Of a DNA stretch of 64,000 bases, positions 1 to 8,561 are shown in pieces. Under the pieces are notes generated by a model. The model was given only the letters and a program-made list of their open reading frames with translations, searched no databases and had not been told where the DNA came from. Location: positions 1,302,001 to 1,366,000 of the forward strand of contig NZ_JABXJG010000002.1 in assembly GCF_013375535.1 (NCBI RefSeq), given 5' to 3'. Made by a program: the position numbers and the translations under genes. This stretch comes from Sphingobium sp. 15-1 (lineage in GTDB: Bacteria; Pseudomonadota; Alphaproteobacteria; Sphingomonadales; Sphingomonadaceae). Position 1 is the first letter of the stretch; each line of letters begins with the position of its first letter.

Positions 1-608
1 CCTTCGGGGATATTGTCGTGCAGCCAGTCGGCCAGATAATCCATGTCGACCAGACGCCCGGTTTCGGGATCGGCTCTGTATTGTTTTGACCAGAGCGCGA
101 CCTGCCGCTCGAAATAGCCGGTCGGGCGGCCATAGTCACCCAGCCCCACTGTTTCGGGATCGATCAGGTGCAGGCGCGCCAGCGTGTCGTTCATGGCCAG
201 CATGTGATTGGCGCGGGCGGATCGACCGACATCGCGGAACATTCCGTCCCAGAAGATGCGGCCTTCCACCAGGTCCATCACATAGAACCAGCTGCCGATG
301 ACGGCGTCGTCGGTGCAAAGGGCGCGGACAGTGGGCACCGGGAAGTCGATGGCGCCCAATGCGCGCATCACTCGCGCCTCGCGATCCACGGCATGCGCGC
401 CCTTGAGCAATGCTCCGGCTGGTTTCCGGCGCATGACGTAGCGGGCGGACGGCGTTTCCAGCCGGAAGGTCGGGTTGGATTGGCCGCCTGCAAATTGCGT
501 GACGGTCAAAGGGCCCTGAAATTCCGGAACATGCGCGCCGAGCCAATGCGCCAGCGCCGCCTCGTCGAAACGGGCATTGCCGCGCACAGGGACGACGGGC
601 GTGTTCAT
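1..608 (-). CDS. Aminoglycoside-phosphotransferase-fold kinase (APH family), 3' end outside window
   Basis: The first 202 residues of a phosphotransferase of the type that accompanies acyl-CoA dehydrogenases (ACAD10/LvaA-like) are visible. The N-lobe nucleotide loop (GGQSNPTFRL) and the following lysine strand (YVMRRKPAG) are present; the catalytic HGD and Mg-binding segments lie beyond the left edge. Family members phosphorylate hydroxyl groups, in known catabolic cases the 4-hydroxyl of acyl-CoAs; the substrate here is unknown. The ATG overlaps the stop of the upstream hydratase gene (ATGA at 605-608), so it is the last visible gene of a five-gene minus-strand operon that begins at the thiolase (4840). 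A second, complete family member lies at 39789-40808. Confidence 0.85.
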   Translation of the reverse strand, partial: MNTPVVPVRGNARFDEAALAHWLGAHVPEFQGPLTVTQFAGGQSNPTFRLETPSARYVMRRKPAGALLKGAHAVDREARVMRALGAIDFPVPTVRALCTDDAVIGSWFYVMDLVEGRIFWDGMFRDVGRSARANHMLAMNDTLARLHLIDPETVGLGDYGRPTGYFERQVALWSKQYRADPETGRLVDMDYLADWLHDNIPE

Positions 609-1525
609 GACGGATCGTTGCCGGACTGTTCGGGGCTTTCGAGCGCGAAAGGCGGATCACGCCACCATGGATAGAAATCCGGCATGTCGCTCGACACCCG
701 CATCGGGAAGTCGGCCGGCCGCTTTTCCATGAAGGATGCGACGCCCTCCCGCGCATTCGCGCTCTGGCTGAGATAGAGGGTCGCCCGGCTGTCTATCCGA
801 TGCGCCTCCATGGGATGCGCCATGCCCAGCCCGCGCCAGAGCATCTGGCGTGTGAGCGAGACAGAGACCGCCGCCGTGTTGTCGGCAATTTCGCGCGCGA
901 TCTTGCGCGCGGCGTCGAGCAGCTGCTCATCCGGGTGGATGCTCTGCACGAGGCCGCCTTCGAGCGCCTCCTGCGGGCCGAATATGCGGCCGCTATAGCA
1001 CCATTGCAGCGCGCGGGAGATGCCGACTACGCGGGGGAGGAACCAGGAGGAGGCAGCCTCCGGCACGATGCCGCGCCGCGCGAAGACAAAGCCGAACCGC
1101 GCGCTCTCGCTCGCCAGGCGGATGTCCATGGGCAGGGTCATGGTGGACCCGATGCCGACAGCAGCGCCGTTGATGGCGGCGATGATCGGCTTTTGCAGGG
1201 CGAAGATGCGCAGGGTCAGCCGGCCGCCGCCGTCGCGCGCCGCCTCGCTGTCATAGTTGAAACTGCCATCGGCATGCCGCGCTTCACTCTTGCCGGAGGC
1301 CATGAAGCCATCAGCCCCTCCGGACAGGTCGGCGCCCGCGCAAAAAGCCTTGCCCGCGCCAGTGACGATCACCGCCCGCACGGCGTCGTCGGCATCGATC
1401 CGGTCGAACACCTCGATCATTTCCGACATCATCTGGCCGGTAAAGGCATTCATCCTGTCGGGCCGAGACAAGGTGATGATGGCGATGCCATCGGCGAGCG
1501 CATAACCTATCGTTTCGAACTGCAT
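605..1525 (-). CDS. Enoyl-CoA hydratase/isomerase family protein (crotonase fold)
   Basis: 306 residues. Crotonase signatures: NAFTGQM-type N-terminal strand, the oxyanion-hole segment GKAFCAGADLSGG and the second oxyanion region INGAAVGIGSTMTLPMD. The catalytic-region motif reads RRGIVPEAASSW, keeping the Glu used in hydration or isomerisation. It presumably acts on an unsaturated acyl-CoA made by the dehydrogenase encoded upstream. An ATG four codons further upstream (1537) is possible, but a GGAGAGG Shine-Dalgarno sits directly before the ATG at 1525. It is followed by the phosphotransferase with a 4-bp overlap and preceded by another crotonase with a 47-bp gap. A roughly 25-residue insert between the two oxyanion segments is longer than in short hydratases. 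Exact reaction unknown. Confidence 0.88.
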   Translation of the reverse strand: MQFETIGYALADGIAIITLSRPDRMNAFTGQMMSEMIEVFDRIDADDAVRAVIVTGAGKAFCAGADLSGGADGFMASGKSEARHADGSFNYDSEAARDGGGRLTLRIFALQKPIIAAINGAAVGIGSTMTLPMDIRLASESARFGFVFARRGIVPEAASSWFLPRVVGISRALQWCYSGRIFGPQEALEGGLVQSIHPDEQLLDAARKIAREIADNTAAVSVSLTRQMLWRGLGMAHPMEAHRIDSRATLYLSQSANAREGVASFMEKRPADFPMRVSSDMPDFYPWWRDPPFALESPEQSGNDPS

Positions 1526-1572
1526 ATCCTCTCCCATCGCTTCCCGGCGCCGTGACCGCGCGGCCCGGCCGT

Positions 1573-2352
1573 TCAGTCTTCGAATATCGGCATGCGCCCC
1601 GCCATTCCCGCCGCGACCGCCTCGCGATGGTGCGCACCCTCCAGCAACGCGATCTGTTCCGTTGTTTCCCGGCGCAGGACCCTTGCCGGATCGGAGCCAG
1701 TGCCAGGGGCTAGCAGCCGCTTGGCGGCGCGAACGGCGCTGGGGCTCATGCCTGCAATCTGCCCGGCCAGCGCCAGGGCGGCGTCGAGCGGATCGATCTC
1801 GCGGCGGGTGCAGATACCCAAACGCACGGCTTCATCGCCGTCGAATTCGCGCGCGCTGAACAGAAGCTCGGCAAGCCGGTCCCGTCCCGACATGGCCGGC
1901 AGCAGCAGCATGCCCGCCATGTCGGGCACCAGACCCCATTGTAGTTCCCTGATCGACAGTCGCGCCGCAGGCGCGACGAGGCGGATATCCGCACCCAGGG
2001 CGAGTTGCAGGCCGCCGCCAAAGGCGACCCCATGGATCGCGGCGATCACCGGCACGGGCAATCGGCGCCATTGCAGTACTGCTCGCTGGGGAAGGTTGGC
2101 GCCGTTGTCGTCGCGATCCTCCAGTCCCAATGATGTGGGACCGGCCTGTAATGCTTCAAGGTCGATCCCTGCGCAAAAGCCGCATCCTTCGCCGGACAGG
2201 ACCACCGCCCGACAATCCGTGCGCCCTTCCAGTGCCTGGGCTGCGGCCACCAGTTCCTCAAGCAGCGGCGCCGTGATGGCATTCAGCCGGTCGGGGCGGT
2301 TCAGCGTCACATGCGCGACATGTCCGTCCCAGCGAGTGCGCACCAAAGTCAC
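1573..2352 (-). CDS. Enoyl-CoA hydratase/isomerase family protein (GTG start)
   Basis: 259 residues, the usual size for a single-domain crotonase. Motifs: NRPDRLNAIT, GCGFCAGIDLE (oxyanion hole), GVAFGGGLQLALGADIR and, in the active-site helix, QWGLVPDMAGML. The position of the hydratase Glu is Asp here, as in several isomerase-type crotonases, so an isomerase or dienoyl role is possible; this is inference. The start is GTG, two bases after the stop of the acyl-CoA dehydrogenase gene, with GGAGGG as ribosome-binding site, indicating tight coupling. Operon order is thiolase, dehydrogenase, this gene, hydratase, kinase. Confidence 0.88.
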   Translation of the reverse strand: MTLVRTRWDGHVAHVTLNRPDRLNAITAPLLEELVAAAQALEGRTDCRAVVLSGEGCGFCAGIDLEALQAGPTSLGLEDRDDNGANLPQRAVLQWRRLPVPVIAAIHGVAFGGGLQLALGADIRLVAPAARLSIRELQWGLVPDMAGMLLLPAMSGRDRLAELLFSAREFDGDEAVRLGICTRREIDPLDAALALAGQIAGMSPSAVRAAKRLLAPGTGSDPARVLRRETTEQIALLEGAHHREAVAAGMAGRMPIFED

Positions 2353-2354
2353 GG

Positions 2355-3530
2355 TCAGCCCTCCAGGCTGCGCGCGATCAACAGCTTCATGACTTCGCTG
2401 GTGCCGCCATAGATGCGCTTGACCCTAACATCCTTGTACATTTGAGCGATGGGATATTCGTTCATATATCCATAGCCGCCGAACATCTGCTGACAGGTGT
2501 CGACAATCTGCTGCGCGCGTTCCGACACCCAATATTTGGCCATGCTCGCGGTCGTCGCGTCCAAAGTGCCGTTCATATAGCGCGTGATGCAATCATCGAC
2601 GAACGTCCTGGCGATCACGGCCTCGGTCTTGCACTCCGCCAGCTTGAACTGCGTGTTCTGGAAATCCAGCAGGCGCTGTCCGAAGGCCTTGCGCTCGCGC
2701 ACATAATCCAGCGTGACAGAAAGGGCGGCTTCTATCGTCGCCAGGCTTTCAATGGCGATGATGAGCCGTTCCTTGGACAATTGCTGCATCAGCATGCGCA
2801 TGCCCTTGCCTTCGCCGTCCGCGCCGCCGATCAGGTTGTCGGCCGGCACATGGACATCGTCGAAGAAGAGTTCGGACGTGTCGCCCATCTCCACGCCCAC
2901 CTTGTCCAGATTGCGGCCGCGCCGGAAGCCCTCTGCATCGCGGGCTTCCACGACGAAGAGGGAGATCGCCTTGCCGCCGTCTTCCCGATCCGTTTTCGCG
3001 GCGACGATGATCAGGTCGGCATGCTGGCCATTGGTGATGAACGTCTTTTGGCCCGAAATCCGATATCCATTGCCGTCCTTTCGCGCTGTGGTGCGAATGC
3101 CCTGAAGATCGGACCCGGTGCCGGGCTCGGTCATGGCGATCGCGGCGATATATTCGCCCGACGCCAGTTTTGGCAGCCATCTGCGCTTCTGTTCCTCTGT
3201 GCCGTAGGTCGCGATATAGGGCGCGCAGATCGCATTGTGGAGCGGGATGCCGAAACCGTCCGCGCCGGCCCCCGTCATGCGGCGGATCAACACCGCCTCA
3301 TGTCGGAAGTCGCCGCCAGCGCCCCCATAGCTGGCGTCGATGGAAATGCCGACTAAACCGGCCTGCGCGGCTTCGGACCATGCAGCGCGCGGCACGATGC
3401 CGTCCTCGCGCCATTGCGCCAGCCGTTCGGGCGCAAGCTTGTCTTCGACATAACGGCGTACGCTATCGTCGAACATGACGATTTCATCGTCCATCCAGGC
3501 TGCGGGTTCGGTGAATAAATCGGTCGGCAT
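2355..3530 (-). CDS. Acyl-CoA dehydrogenase
   Basis: 391 residues with all three dehydrogenase domains. Flavin and substrate motifs: AIAMTEPGTGSDLQGI (middle beta domain), FITNGQHADLIIV, and the C-terminal QMFGGYGYMNEYPI followed by RIYGGTSEVMKLLIARSLEG. The catalytic Glu of the MCAD type is absent from the YxGT motif (it reads YGGT), as in long-chain and isovaleryl-type enzymes that carry the base elsewhere. It forms an alpha-beta double bond in an acyl-CoA using FAD, passing electrons to ETF. The reading frame extends 35 codons upstream, but GGAAAAG lies just before the ATG at 3530 and the domain begins there. Second gene of the operon, 41 bp after the thiolase. Confidence 0.93.
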   Translation of the reverse strand: MPTDLFTEPAAWMDDEIVMFDDSVRRYVEDKLAPERLAQWREDGIVPRAAWSEAAQAGLVGISIDASYGGAGGDFRHEAVLIRRMTGAGADGFGIPLHNAICAPYIATYGTEEQKRRWLPKLASGEYIAAIAMTEPGTGSDLQGIRTTARKDGNGYRISGQKTFITNGQHADLIIVAAKTDREDGGKAISLFVVEARDAEGFRRGRNLDKVGVEMGDTSELFFDDVHVPADNLIGGADGEGKGMRMLMQQLSKERLIIAIESLATIEAALSVTLDYVRERKAFGQRLLDFQNTQFKLAECKTEAVIARTFVDDCITRYMNGTLDATTASMAKYWVSERAQQIVDTCQQMFGGYGYMNEYPIAQMYKDVRVKRIYGGTSEVMKLLIARSLEG

Positions 3531-3571
3531 CGTCTTTTCCGCTATCCAGGCCTTGTTCGCCAGGGCGTTCC

Positions 3572-4840
3572 TCAGTCGACAAAATCTTCCACGCACTCGA
3601 TGATGATCGCCGGGGCCATGCCGCCAGCCGCGCACATGGTGGCAAGGCCGTAGCGACCACCGGTGCGTTCCAACTCGTCGACCAGCGTCCCGATCAGGAT
3701 CGCGCCCGTCGCTCCGATGGGATGGCCCAGCGCTATCGAGCCGCCATTGACATTGACCTTGGCGCGATCGAGGTCGAGGTCCCTGATGAACTTCTCGGCC
3801 ACGATGGCGAACGCCTCATTGATTTCCCAAAGGGCGATATCGTCTTTCGTCAGTCCGGCCTTGGCGAGAACCTTCTTGGCGGCGGGGACCGGTGCGTTCA
3901 GCATCAGCGTGGGGTCATCCCCCATGTTCGCCGTCGCCACTACGCGGGCCCGAGGCTTCAGCCCGTTTTTGCGCGCATAGTCCTTCGAGGCGAGCAGGAC
4001 GGCCGCCGCGCCGTCGACGACGCCCGAACTATTGCCCGCATGGTGGAAATTCTTCACTTCCACATCCGGATAGCGGCGATTGATCTGGGAGCGGAAGGTG
4101 TCGCCCTTTTCGTTGAAGGCATAGTCGATCAGCCCCTCAAAGGCGGGCTTCAGCTGCCCCAGCCCCTCGGCCGTCGTCTCGGGCCGCGGATATTCCTCCT
4201 TGTCCAATACGACATTGCCCGCGTCGTCCAGCACCGCCACGACAGACTTGTCGAACCGGCCTTCGGCGATGGCTTGCGCGGCGCGGCGCTGGCTTTCCGC
4301 TCCAAATGCGTCGAGCGCCTCGCGGCCGATGCCTTCGATGCTGGCGATGGCGTCGGCGCAAATGCCCTGATGCGATTGGGGATGGCGTGCGTCGAGACGC
4401 TCGTTATAGGAACCCATCAGCGTCATGGGCAGGCCGGCGGCGACCTCTTCCTTTTCGCGGGCGCCCGTGAAGCTCATCATCTCCGTGCCGCCGGCGATGA
4501 CGCAATCTTCCATCCCGCTCATGATCTGGGCGGAAGCAAGGGCGACAGTGCTGATCCCGCCGCCGCAGAAACGGTCTAGCGTCATGCCCGAAGCCGATAC
4601 GTCATAGCCCGCGTCCAGCGCGGCCATGCGGCCCAGATCGCCGCCCTGCTTGCCCTTCTGCGAGGAAGTGGACCAGATGATGTCATCGACCGTGCTGGTG
4701 TCCAGTCCGTTCCGTTCGGCAATCGCCTTGAGACAGGTGGCCGCCAGATGCTGCGGATGCAAATTGGCCAGCGCGCCCTTGCCAACCTTGCCGATCCCTC
4801 GCGGGGTGCGAACCGCGTCGATGATATATGCGTCAGTCAT
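3572..4840 (-). CDS. Acetyl-CoA C-acyltransferase (thiolase)
   Basis: 422 residues. The nucleophilic cysteine (Cys92) is in MTLDRFCGGGISTVALA, the catalytic His in WEINEAFAIV, the glycine loop in ALGHPIGATGA, and the second cysteine in TMCAAGGMAPAIII. It cleaves 3-ketoacyl-CoA with CoA. The FCGGG context around the nucleophile differs from the common CASG, placing it in a divergent thiolase clade. It is the first gene of the minus-strand operon thiolase, acyl-CoA dehydrogenase, two crotonases, kinase: a nearly complete beta-oxidation turn lacking only a dedicated 3-hydroxyacyl-CoA dehydrogenase. Divergently transcribed from the quinone oxidoreductase gene at 5125. Confidence 0.93.
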   Translation of the reverse strand: MTDAYIIDAVRTPRGIGKVGKGALANLHPQHLAATCLKAIAERNGLDTSTVDDIIWSTSSQKGKQGGDLGRMAALDAGYDVSASGMTLDRFCGGGISTVALASAQIMSGMEDCVIAGGTEMMSFTGAREKEEVAAGLPMTLMGSYNERLDARHPQSHQGICADAIASIEGIGREALDAFGAESQRRAAQAIAEGRFDKSVVAVLDDAGNVVLDKEEYPRPETTAEGLGQLKPAFEGLIDYAFNEKGDTFRSQINRRYPDVEVKNFHHAGNSSGVVDGAAAVLLASKDYARKNGLKPRARVVATANMGDDPTLMLNAPVPAAKKVLAKAGLTKDDIALWEINEAFAIVAEKFIRDLDLDRAKVNVNGGSIALGHPIGATGAILIGTLVDELERTGGRYGLATMCAAGGMAPAIIIECVEDFVD

Positions 4841-5124
4841 ATCCGCTTCTCCATATCATGGGGCGCAGGCGCGGCATCCCATCGTCGCGTCAGGCCATTT
4901 GCAACAGAAGGCTCAGATGCTTCGTTCGCCGGCAACGCTAAAGAAACCGCGTCGGCATTCCGGAGCCTGTCGATACCAGCCTGTGGCAAGTGTTTGCGGC
5001 GTTGGATAGCCCTCCATGTATCGATCACCAGTATAATATCTTTCCCGACATCTTCACCTGGGGCCTTCTTCGCGAAACGTTACGCAGCGACACCCAGCCC
5101 AAAAATGGAGAGGAATCGGCAGGT
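4841..5124. promoter_or_regulatory. Divergent promoter region between thiolase operon and quinone oxidoreductase operon
   Basis: A 284-bp gap between two divergent transcription units must hold both promoters. I could not pick a convincing -35/-10 pair. The only resemblance to the palindrome found in other promoters of this window is GATCA-N6-TAATA near 5024, which matches the half-sites at only 7 of 10 positions. Confidence 0.4.
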
Positions 5125-6129
5125 ATGAAGGCATTGGTTAGCAACTTGCCCGGCGGACCGGACACGCTTGAGATCGTCGATCTACCGGAGCCGTCGGTGG
5201 GACCGGGCGAATTGCGCGTGCGGGTGGTCGCCTGCGGCATCAATTATCCCGACGTCCTTGTCATCGAGGATAAATATCAGGCTCGGCCCACCCGGCCCTT
5301 TTCCCCCGGCGCGGAGTTTTCCGGCATTGTGGATGCTGTGGGCGAGGGCGTGGAAGGTTTCGCGCCAGGGGACCGAATCCTGGCGGCTGGCAGGTTCGGC
5401 GCTCTGGCCGAGCTTGTCGTCATCGACGCGGTGCGGTGCCATCATCTTCCCGACACGCTGTCGTTCGAGACCGGCGCGGCCATCCAGTTCACCTATGCGA
5501 CATCCTATCATGCGCTCCAGGACCGGGCACGGCTTCAGCCGGGCGAGACGCTGTTCGTCATGGGCGCGGCCGGGGGCGTGGGGCTGACGGCGGTGGAGCT
5601 TGGCCGTATGATGGGCGCAACCGTGATCGCCGGAGTGTCCAGCGAGGAAAAGGCGCAGGCCGCGCGGGCGGCCGGGGCGCACGCGACATTGATATATCCG
5701 GCGGGTCCGCTCGACACCGAGGCGCAGCGCGCCTTCAGCAAGGCGATCCGGGAAACGGCGGGCGGCGACGTGGACGTCGTCTATGATCCGGTGGGCGGTA
5801 GCTTCGCCGAACCGGCGCTGCGCACGCTCGCCTGGGAAGGTCGCTATCTGGTAATCGGATTTCCTGCCGGGATTCCGAACATCCCGCTCAATCTGACACT
5901 GCTGAAGGGATGCCAGATCATCGGGGTCTTCGCAGGGGCCTACAGCGAACGCTTCCCGGATCGCTATCGGGCGATGGTCGATGAACTGATCGAAAAGGTC
6001 GCCAAAGGCGAATTGCGACCCGTGATTTCCAACGTGTTCCCGTTGGAGCAAGGAGGTGCGGCCATTGCCGAGCTTGCCGATCGGAAGGCGAAGGGCAAAG
6101 TGATCGTTCGCGTTGCAGCACAGCCATAG
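5125..6129 (+). CDS. NADPH:quinone oxidoreductase family protein (zinc-independent MDR)
   Basis: 334 residues of the medium-chain dehydrogenase/reductase superfamily. N-terminal GroES-like domain (CGINYPDVLVIEDKYQ, PGAEFSGIVDAVG), then a Rossmann domain with the dinucleotide loop GAAGGVGLTAVELG near residue 150 and DVVYDPVGGSF. Structural and catalytic zinc ligands are absent, as in the QOR/enoyl-reductase branch, so NADPH-dependent reduction of an enone, quinone or enoyl thioester is likely. The ATG at 5125 follows AATGGAGAGGAATCGGCAGG and matches family N-termini; the frame is open further upstream but without domain sequence. Leads the plus-strand unit with two acyl-CoA dehydrogenases; in similar clusters such proteins act as enoyl reductases (inference). 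Confidence 0.88.
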   Translation: MKALVSNLPGGPDTLEIVDLPEPSVGPGELRVRVVACGINYPDVLVIEDKYQARPTRPFSPGAEFSGIVDAVGEGVEGFAPGDRILAAGRFGALAELVVIDAVRCHHLPDTLSFETGAAIQFTYATSYHALQDRARLQPGETLFVMGAAGGVGLTAVELGRMMGATVIAGVSSEEKAQAARAAGAHATLIYPAGPLDTEAQRAFSKAIRETAGGDVDVVYDPVGGSFAEPALRTLAWEGRYLVIGFPAGIPNIPLNLTLLKGCQIIGVFAGAYSERFPDRYRAMVDELIEKVAKGELRPVISNVFPLEQGGAAIAELADRKAKGKVIVRVAAQP

Positions 6130-6207
6130 GATGTTCACGCGCAGGCGCAAGCGATGCCTTTCGTGTCGAATGGCCCGATGAAGCGACCTGTTTTGGAGAG
6201 GAAGAAA

Positions 6208-7374
6208 TTGGACAAGAATCTTGATGATTTTCGCAGGGGCGCACGCGCCTGGCTGGAGGAAAACTGTCCGGCGTCGATGCGCGAGCCGGTGCGGGACGAA
6301 CGCGATTTTTGCTGGGGTGGGCGCAACTGGCGCTTCTCCAGCCCGGATCAGGAAGTATGGCTCAGGCGGATGAGCGAAAGGGGCTGGACCGCGCCTGAAT
6401 GGCCCAGCGCCTATGGCGGCGGCGGCCTGACGACGGCGCAGAGCAAGATCCTGCGCGAGGAGATGGCGCGGATCGGCGCACGATCGCCGCTTTTCTCCTT
6501 CGGCCTGTCGATGCTGGGGCCGGCCCTGCTGAAATATGGCACGGAAGATCAGAAACGGCGTTTCCTGCCGGAGATCGTGCGTGGAGAAATACGCTGGTGC
6601 CAGGGATATTCGGAACCGGGCGCTGGATCGGATCTGGCTTCGCTCAAGACGCAGGCGCGGCAGGAGGACGGGGCGTTCGTCGTCAATGGCCAGAAGGTCT
6701 GGACATCCTATGCCGACAAGGCCGACTGGATATTCTGTCTGGTCCGTACCGATCCTGATGCGCCCAAGCAGTTGGGCATCAGCTTCCTGCTGTTCGACAT
6801 GACGATGCCGGGCGTATCCACGCGCCCCATCAAGCTGATTTCCGGACTGTCGCCATTTTGCGAGACGTTTTTCGACGATGTGCGGGTTCCGGGCGACCAA
6901 CTCGTCGGGACGCTCAACCGGGGCTGGGACGTCGCCAAATATCTGTTGGCCCACGAGCGGGAAATGATTTCCAGTTCGTCTGTGCTCGGCAATATCCGGC
7001 CGGTCGGTCCGCAACTGGCGCCGCAACTGGCGCGCAATCCGGTGCGGCGTGCGCGCGCGGCGATGCTGGATGTCCGCATCCATGCCTATGCCGCCTGTTC
7101 GGAACTGTTTTCCGCCGAACTCAAGAGCGGCGCCGCCCATCCGGCCAAGCCGTCGCTGATGAAATATCTGGGGACCGAACTGAACAAGAGCCGTCAGGAG
7201 ATGATCGTCTGGGCCGGGGGCATGGCCGCGCTGGAATGGGACAGCGTAGCATCCGATGGCGGCCATGCCGCGCGCCGATGGCTTCGGAGCAAAGGCAATT
7301 CCATCGAGGGCGGCACGAGCGAGATCCAGCTCAACATCGTGGCCAAACATATCCTCGCCCTGCCATCCAGCTAA
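6208..7374 (+). CDS. Acyl-CoA dehydrogenase, large/catalytic subunit type (first of an adjacent pair)
   Basis: About 388 residues from a proposed TTG start. Motifs: WTAPEWPSAYGGGGLT, WCQGYSEPGAGSDLASL (flavin contact), VWTSYADKADWIF, and the C-terminal IEGGTSEIQLNIVAKHILAL. The WCQGYSEPGAGSDLASL and IxGGTSEIQxNIxA signatures are those of the FadE-type dehydrogenases that work on bulky side chains in steroid catabolism. Start choice: ATG codons at 6154 and 6178 are in frame but lack a ribosome-binding site, whereas TTG at 6208 is preceded by GGAGAGGAAGAAA. Eleven bases separate its stop from the next dehydrogenase gene. The tandem arrangement suggests an alpha2beta2 heterotetramer with the downstream product; same family as the gene at 11866. 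Confidence 0.9.
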   Translation: MDKNLDDFRRGARAWLEENCPASMREPVRDERDFCWGGRNWRFSSPDQEVWLRRMSERGWTAPEWPSAYGGGGLTTAQSKILREEMARIGARSPLFSFGLSMLGPALLKYGTEDQKRRFLPEIVRGEIRWCQGYSEPGAGSDLASLKTQARQEDGAFVVNGQKVWTSYADKADWIFCLVRTDPDAPKQLGISFLLFDMTMPGVSTRPIKLISGLSPFCETFFDDVRVPGDQLVGTLNRGWDVAKYLLAHEREMISSSSVLGNIRPVGPQLAPQLARNPVRRARAAMLDVRIHAYAACSELFSAELKSGAAHPAKPSLMKYLGTELNKSRQEMIVWAGGMAALEWDSVASDGGHAARRWLRSKGNSIEGGTSEIQLNIVAKHILALPSS

Positions 7375-7385
7375 GGAATTTTTGC

Positions 7386-8489
7386 ATGTCATTACTTCTC
7401 AGCGAAGATCAGACTTTGCTGCGCGACAGTGCAGCGGGCTTTGTCGCGCAGCACTCCCCCGTTTCGAGGGTCCGTGCATTGCGAGACGATCTGGTTGGCT
7501 ATGACAAGGCGCTCTGGAAGACGTTTGGCGACATGGGCTTTTCGGGTCTGCTGTTGCCGGTCGAGGCCGGTGGATCGGGTCTTGGCCATTCCGAGATCGC
7601 CATAATTCAGGAACAGATTGGCCGGAACCTTTGCGCATCGCCATTTCTGGCAACCGCTGTCGGCGGAGCGATGACCCTTGCCGCGGCGTCCGGCGCAGCG
7701 GCGGCCGGATGGCGCAGCGCGATTGCGGAGGGAAGCATCTGCATTGCGCTGGCGATCGATGAGGACGGTTCTGGCGATCCTGACGCCGTGCGGACCGTGG
7801 CGGTGAAATCGGGGGAAGGCGTGCGTCTTACCGGCCGCAAGACCGCTGTGATGTGGGGCGGCGATGCGGACCTTCTGCTGGTGCTCGCGCGGGATGGCGA
7901 GGGCGATCACCCGCGTTTCTACGCGGTCGATCCGGGTGCGAAAGGCGTCACCATCGGCAAGGCGCGCCTTGCCGATGGCGGCATGGCGGCGCATATCGAC
8001 TTCGATACCGTCGACCTGTCCGGCGACGCCCGGATCGACGGCCAGCCGCCTGCGCAAGATATTCTTGACGCCTGCGCGCTGGCGGCTGCGGCGGAACTTT
8101 ATGGGGTGGGCATGACGGCGTTCGAGATGACGCTGGGCTATCTGAAGGAACGCAAGCAGTTCGGCGCGACCATTGGCAGTTTCCAGGCCCTTCAGCACCG
8201 GGCGGCCCATCTGCACGGTGAACTGGAACTGGCGCGCGCGGCGCTACGCCGGGCGCAGTTACTGTTCGATGAGGGCGCGGAAATTGGCGTCGCAGCCAGC
8301 GTCGCCAAGGCGATGGCGGGTCTTGCGGCCGATCTTGCGGTTCGCGAAGGCGTGCAGATGCATGGCGGTATCGGCATGACCGACGAACATGACATGGGCT
8401 TGTTCATGAAACGCGCGCGCATCCTCAACACGCAGTTCGGCGATCCCGATTACCACGCCAATCGTTGCGCGCTGCTGAGCGGTTACTAG
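7386..8489 (+). CDS. Acyl-CoA dehydrogenase, short partner subunit type (second of pair)
   Basis: 367 residues. N-terminal helical domain (LLSEDQTLLRDSAAGFVAQ), degenerate middle domain (ALAIDEDGSGDPDAVRTV in place of the usual TEPxAGSD flavin motif), and C-terminal helices with ERKQFGATIGSFQALQHR and QMHGGIGMTDEHDMG. It stops soon after KRARILNTQFGD and has no terminal YxGTSEI segment. Loss of the standard flavin and terminal motifs is what is known for the non-catalytic or half-site subunit of heteromeric FadE pairs. It is 11 bp downstream of a canonical dehydrogenase, with AAGGAA as ribosome-binding site, so the two probably form one enzyme. Same class as the product of 13017-14141. Confidence 0.88.
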   Translation: MSLLLSEDQTLLRDSAAGFVAQHSPVSRVRALRDDLVGYDKALWKTFGDMGFSGLLLPVEAGGSGLGHSEIAIIQEQIGRNLCASPFLATAVGGAMTLAAASGAAAAGWRSAIAEGSICIALAIDEDGSGDPDAVRTVAVKSGEGVRLTGRKTAVMWGGDADLLLVLARDGEGDHPRFYAVDPGAKGVTIGKARLADGGMAAHIDFDTVDLSGDARIDGQPPAQDILDACALAAAAELYGVGMTAFEMTLGYLKERKQFGATIGSFQALQHRAAHLHGELELARAALRRAQLLFDEGAEIGVAASVAKAMAGLAADLAVREGVQMHGGIGMTDEHDMGLFMKRARILNTQFGDPDYHANRCALLSGY

Positions 8490-8509
8490 CGCGGTTTCGA
8501 TTCAGTCGA

Positions 8510-8538
8510 TGCGGCGGCCTGGAAGAGCGGCTGCCGCA
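8510..8538. terminator. Hairpin between convergent genes
   Basis: Arms TGCGGCGGCC (8510-8519) and GGCTGCCGCA (8529-8538) pair with one mismatch around a 9-base loop. It sits between the ends of the dehydrogenase gene (8489) and the convergent hydratase gene (8562). There is no clear U-tract, so bidirectional termination is inferred from position and stem. Confidence 0.5.
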
Positions 8539-8561
8539 CCGTCGTGAAAAGCCCTGCCTCC

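Noticed and set aside
5182..7392. 736-codon open frame on the minus strand
   Set aside because: It is antisense to the quinone oxidoreductase and dehydrogenase genes, crosses their boundary, and has the low-complexity Arg/His-rich composition of a high-GC shadow frame.
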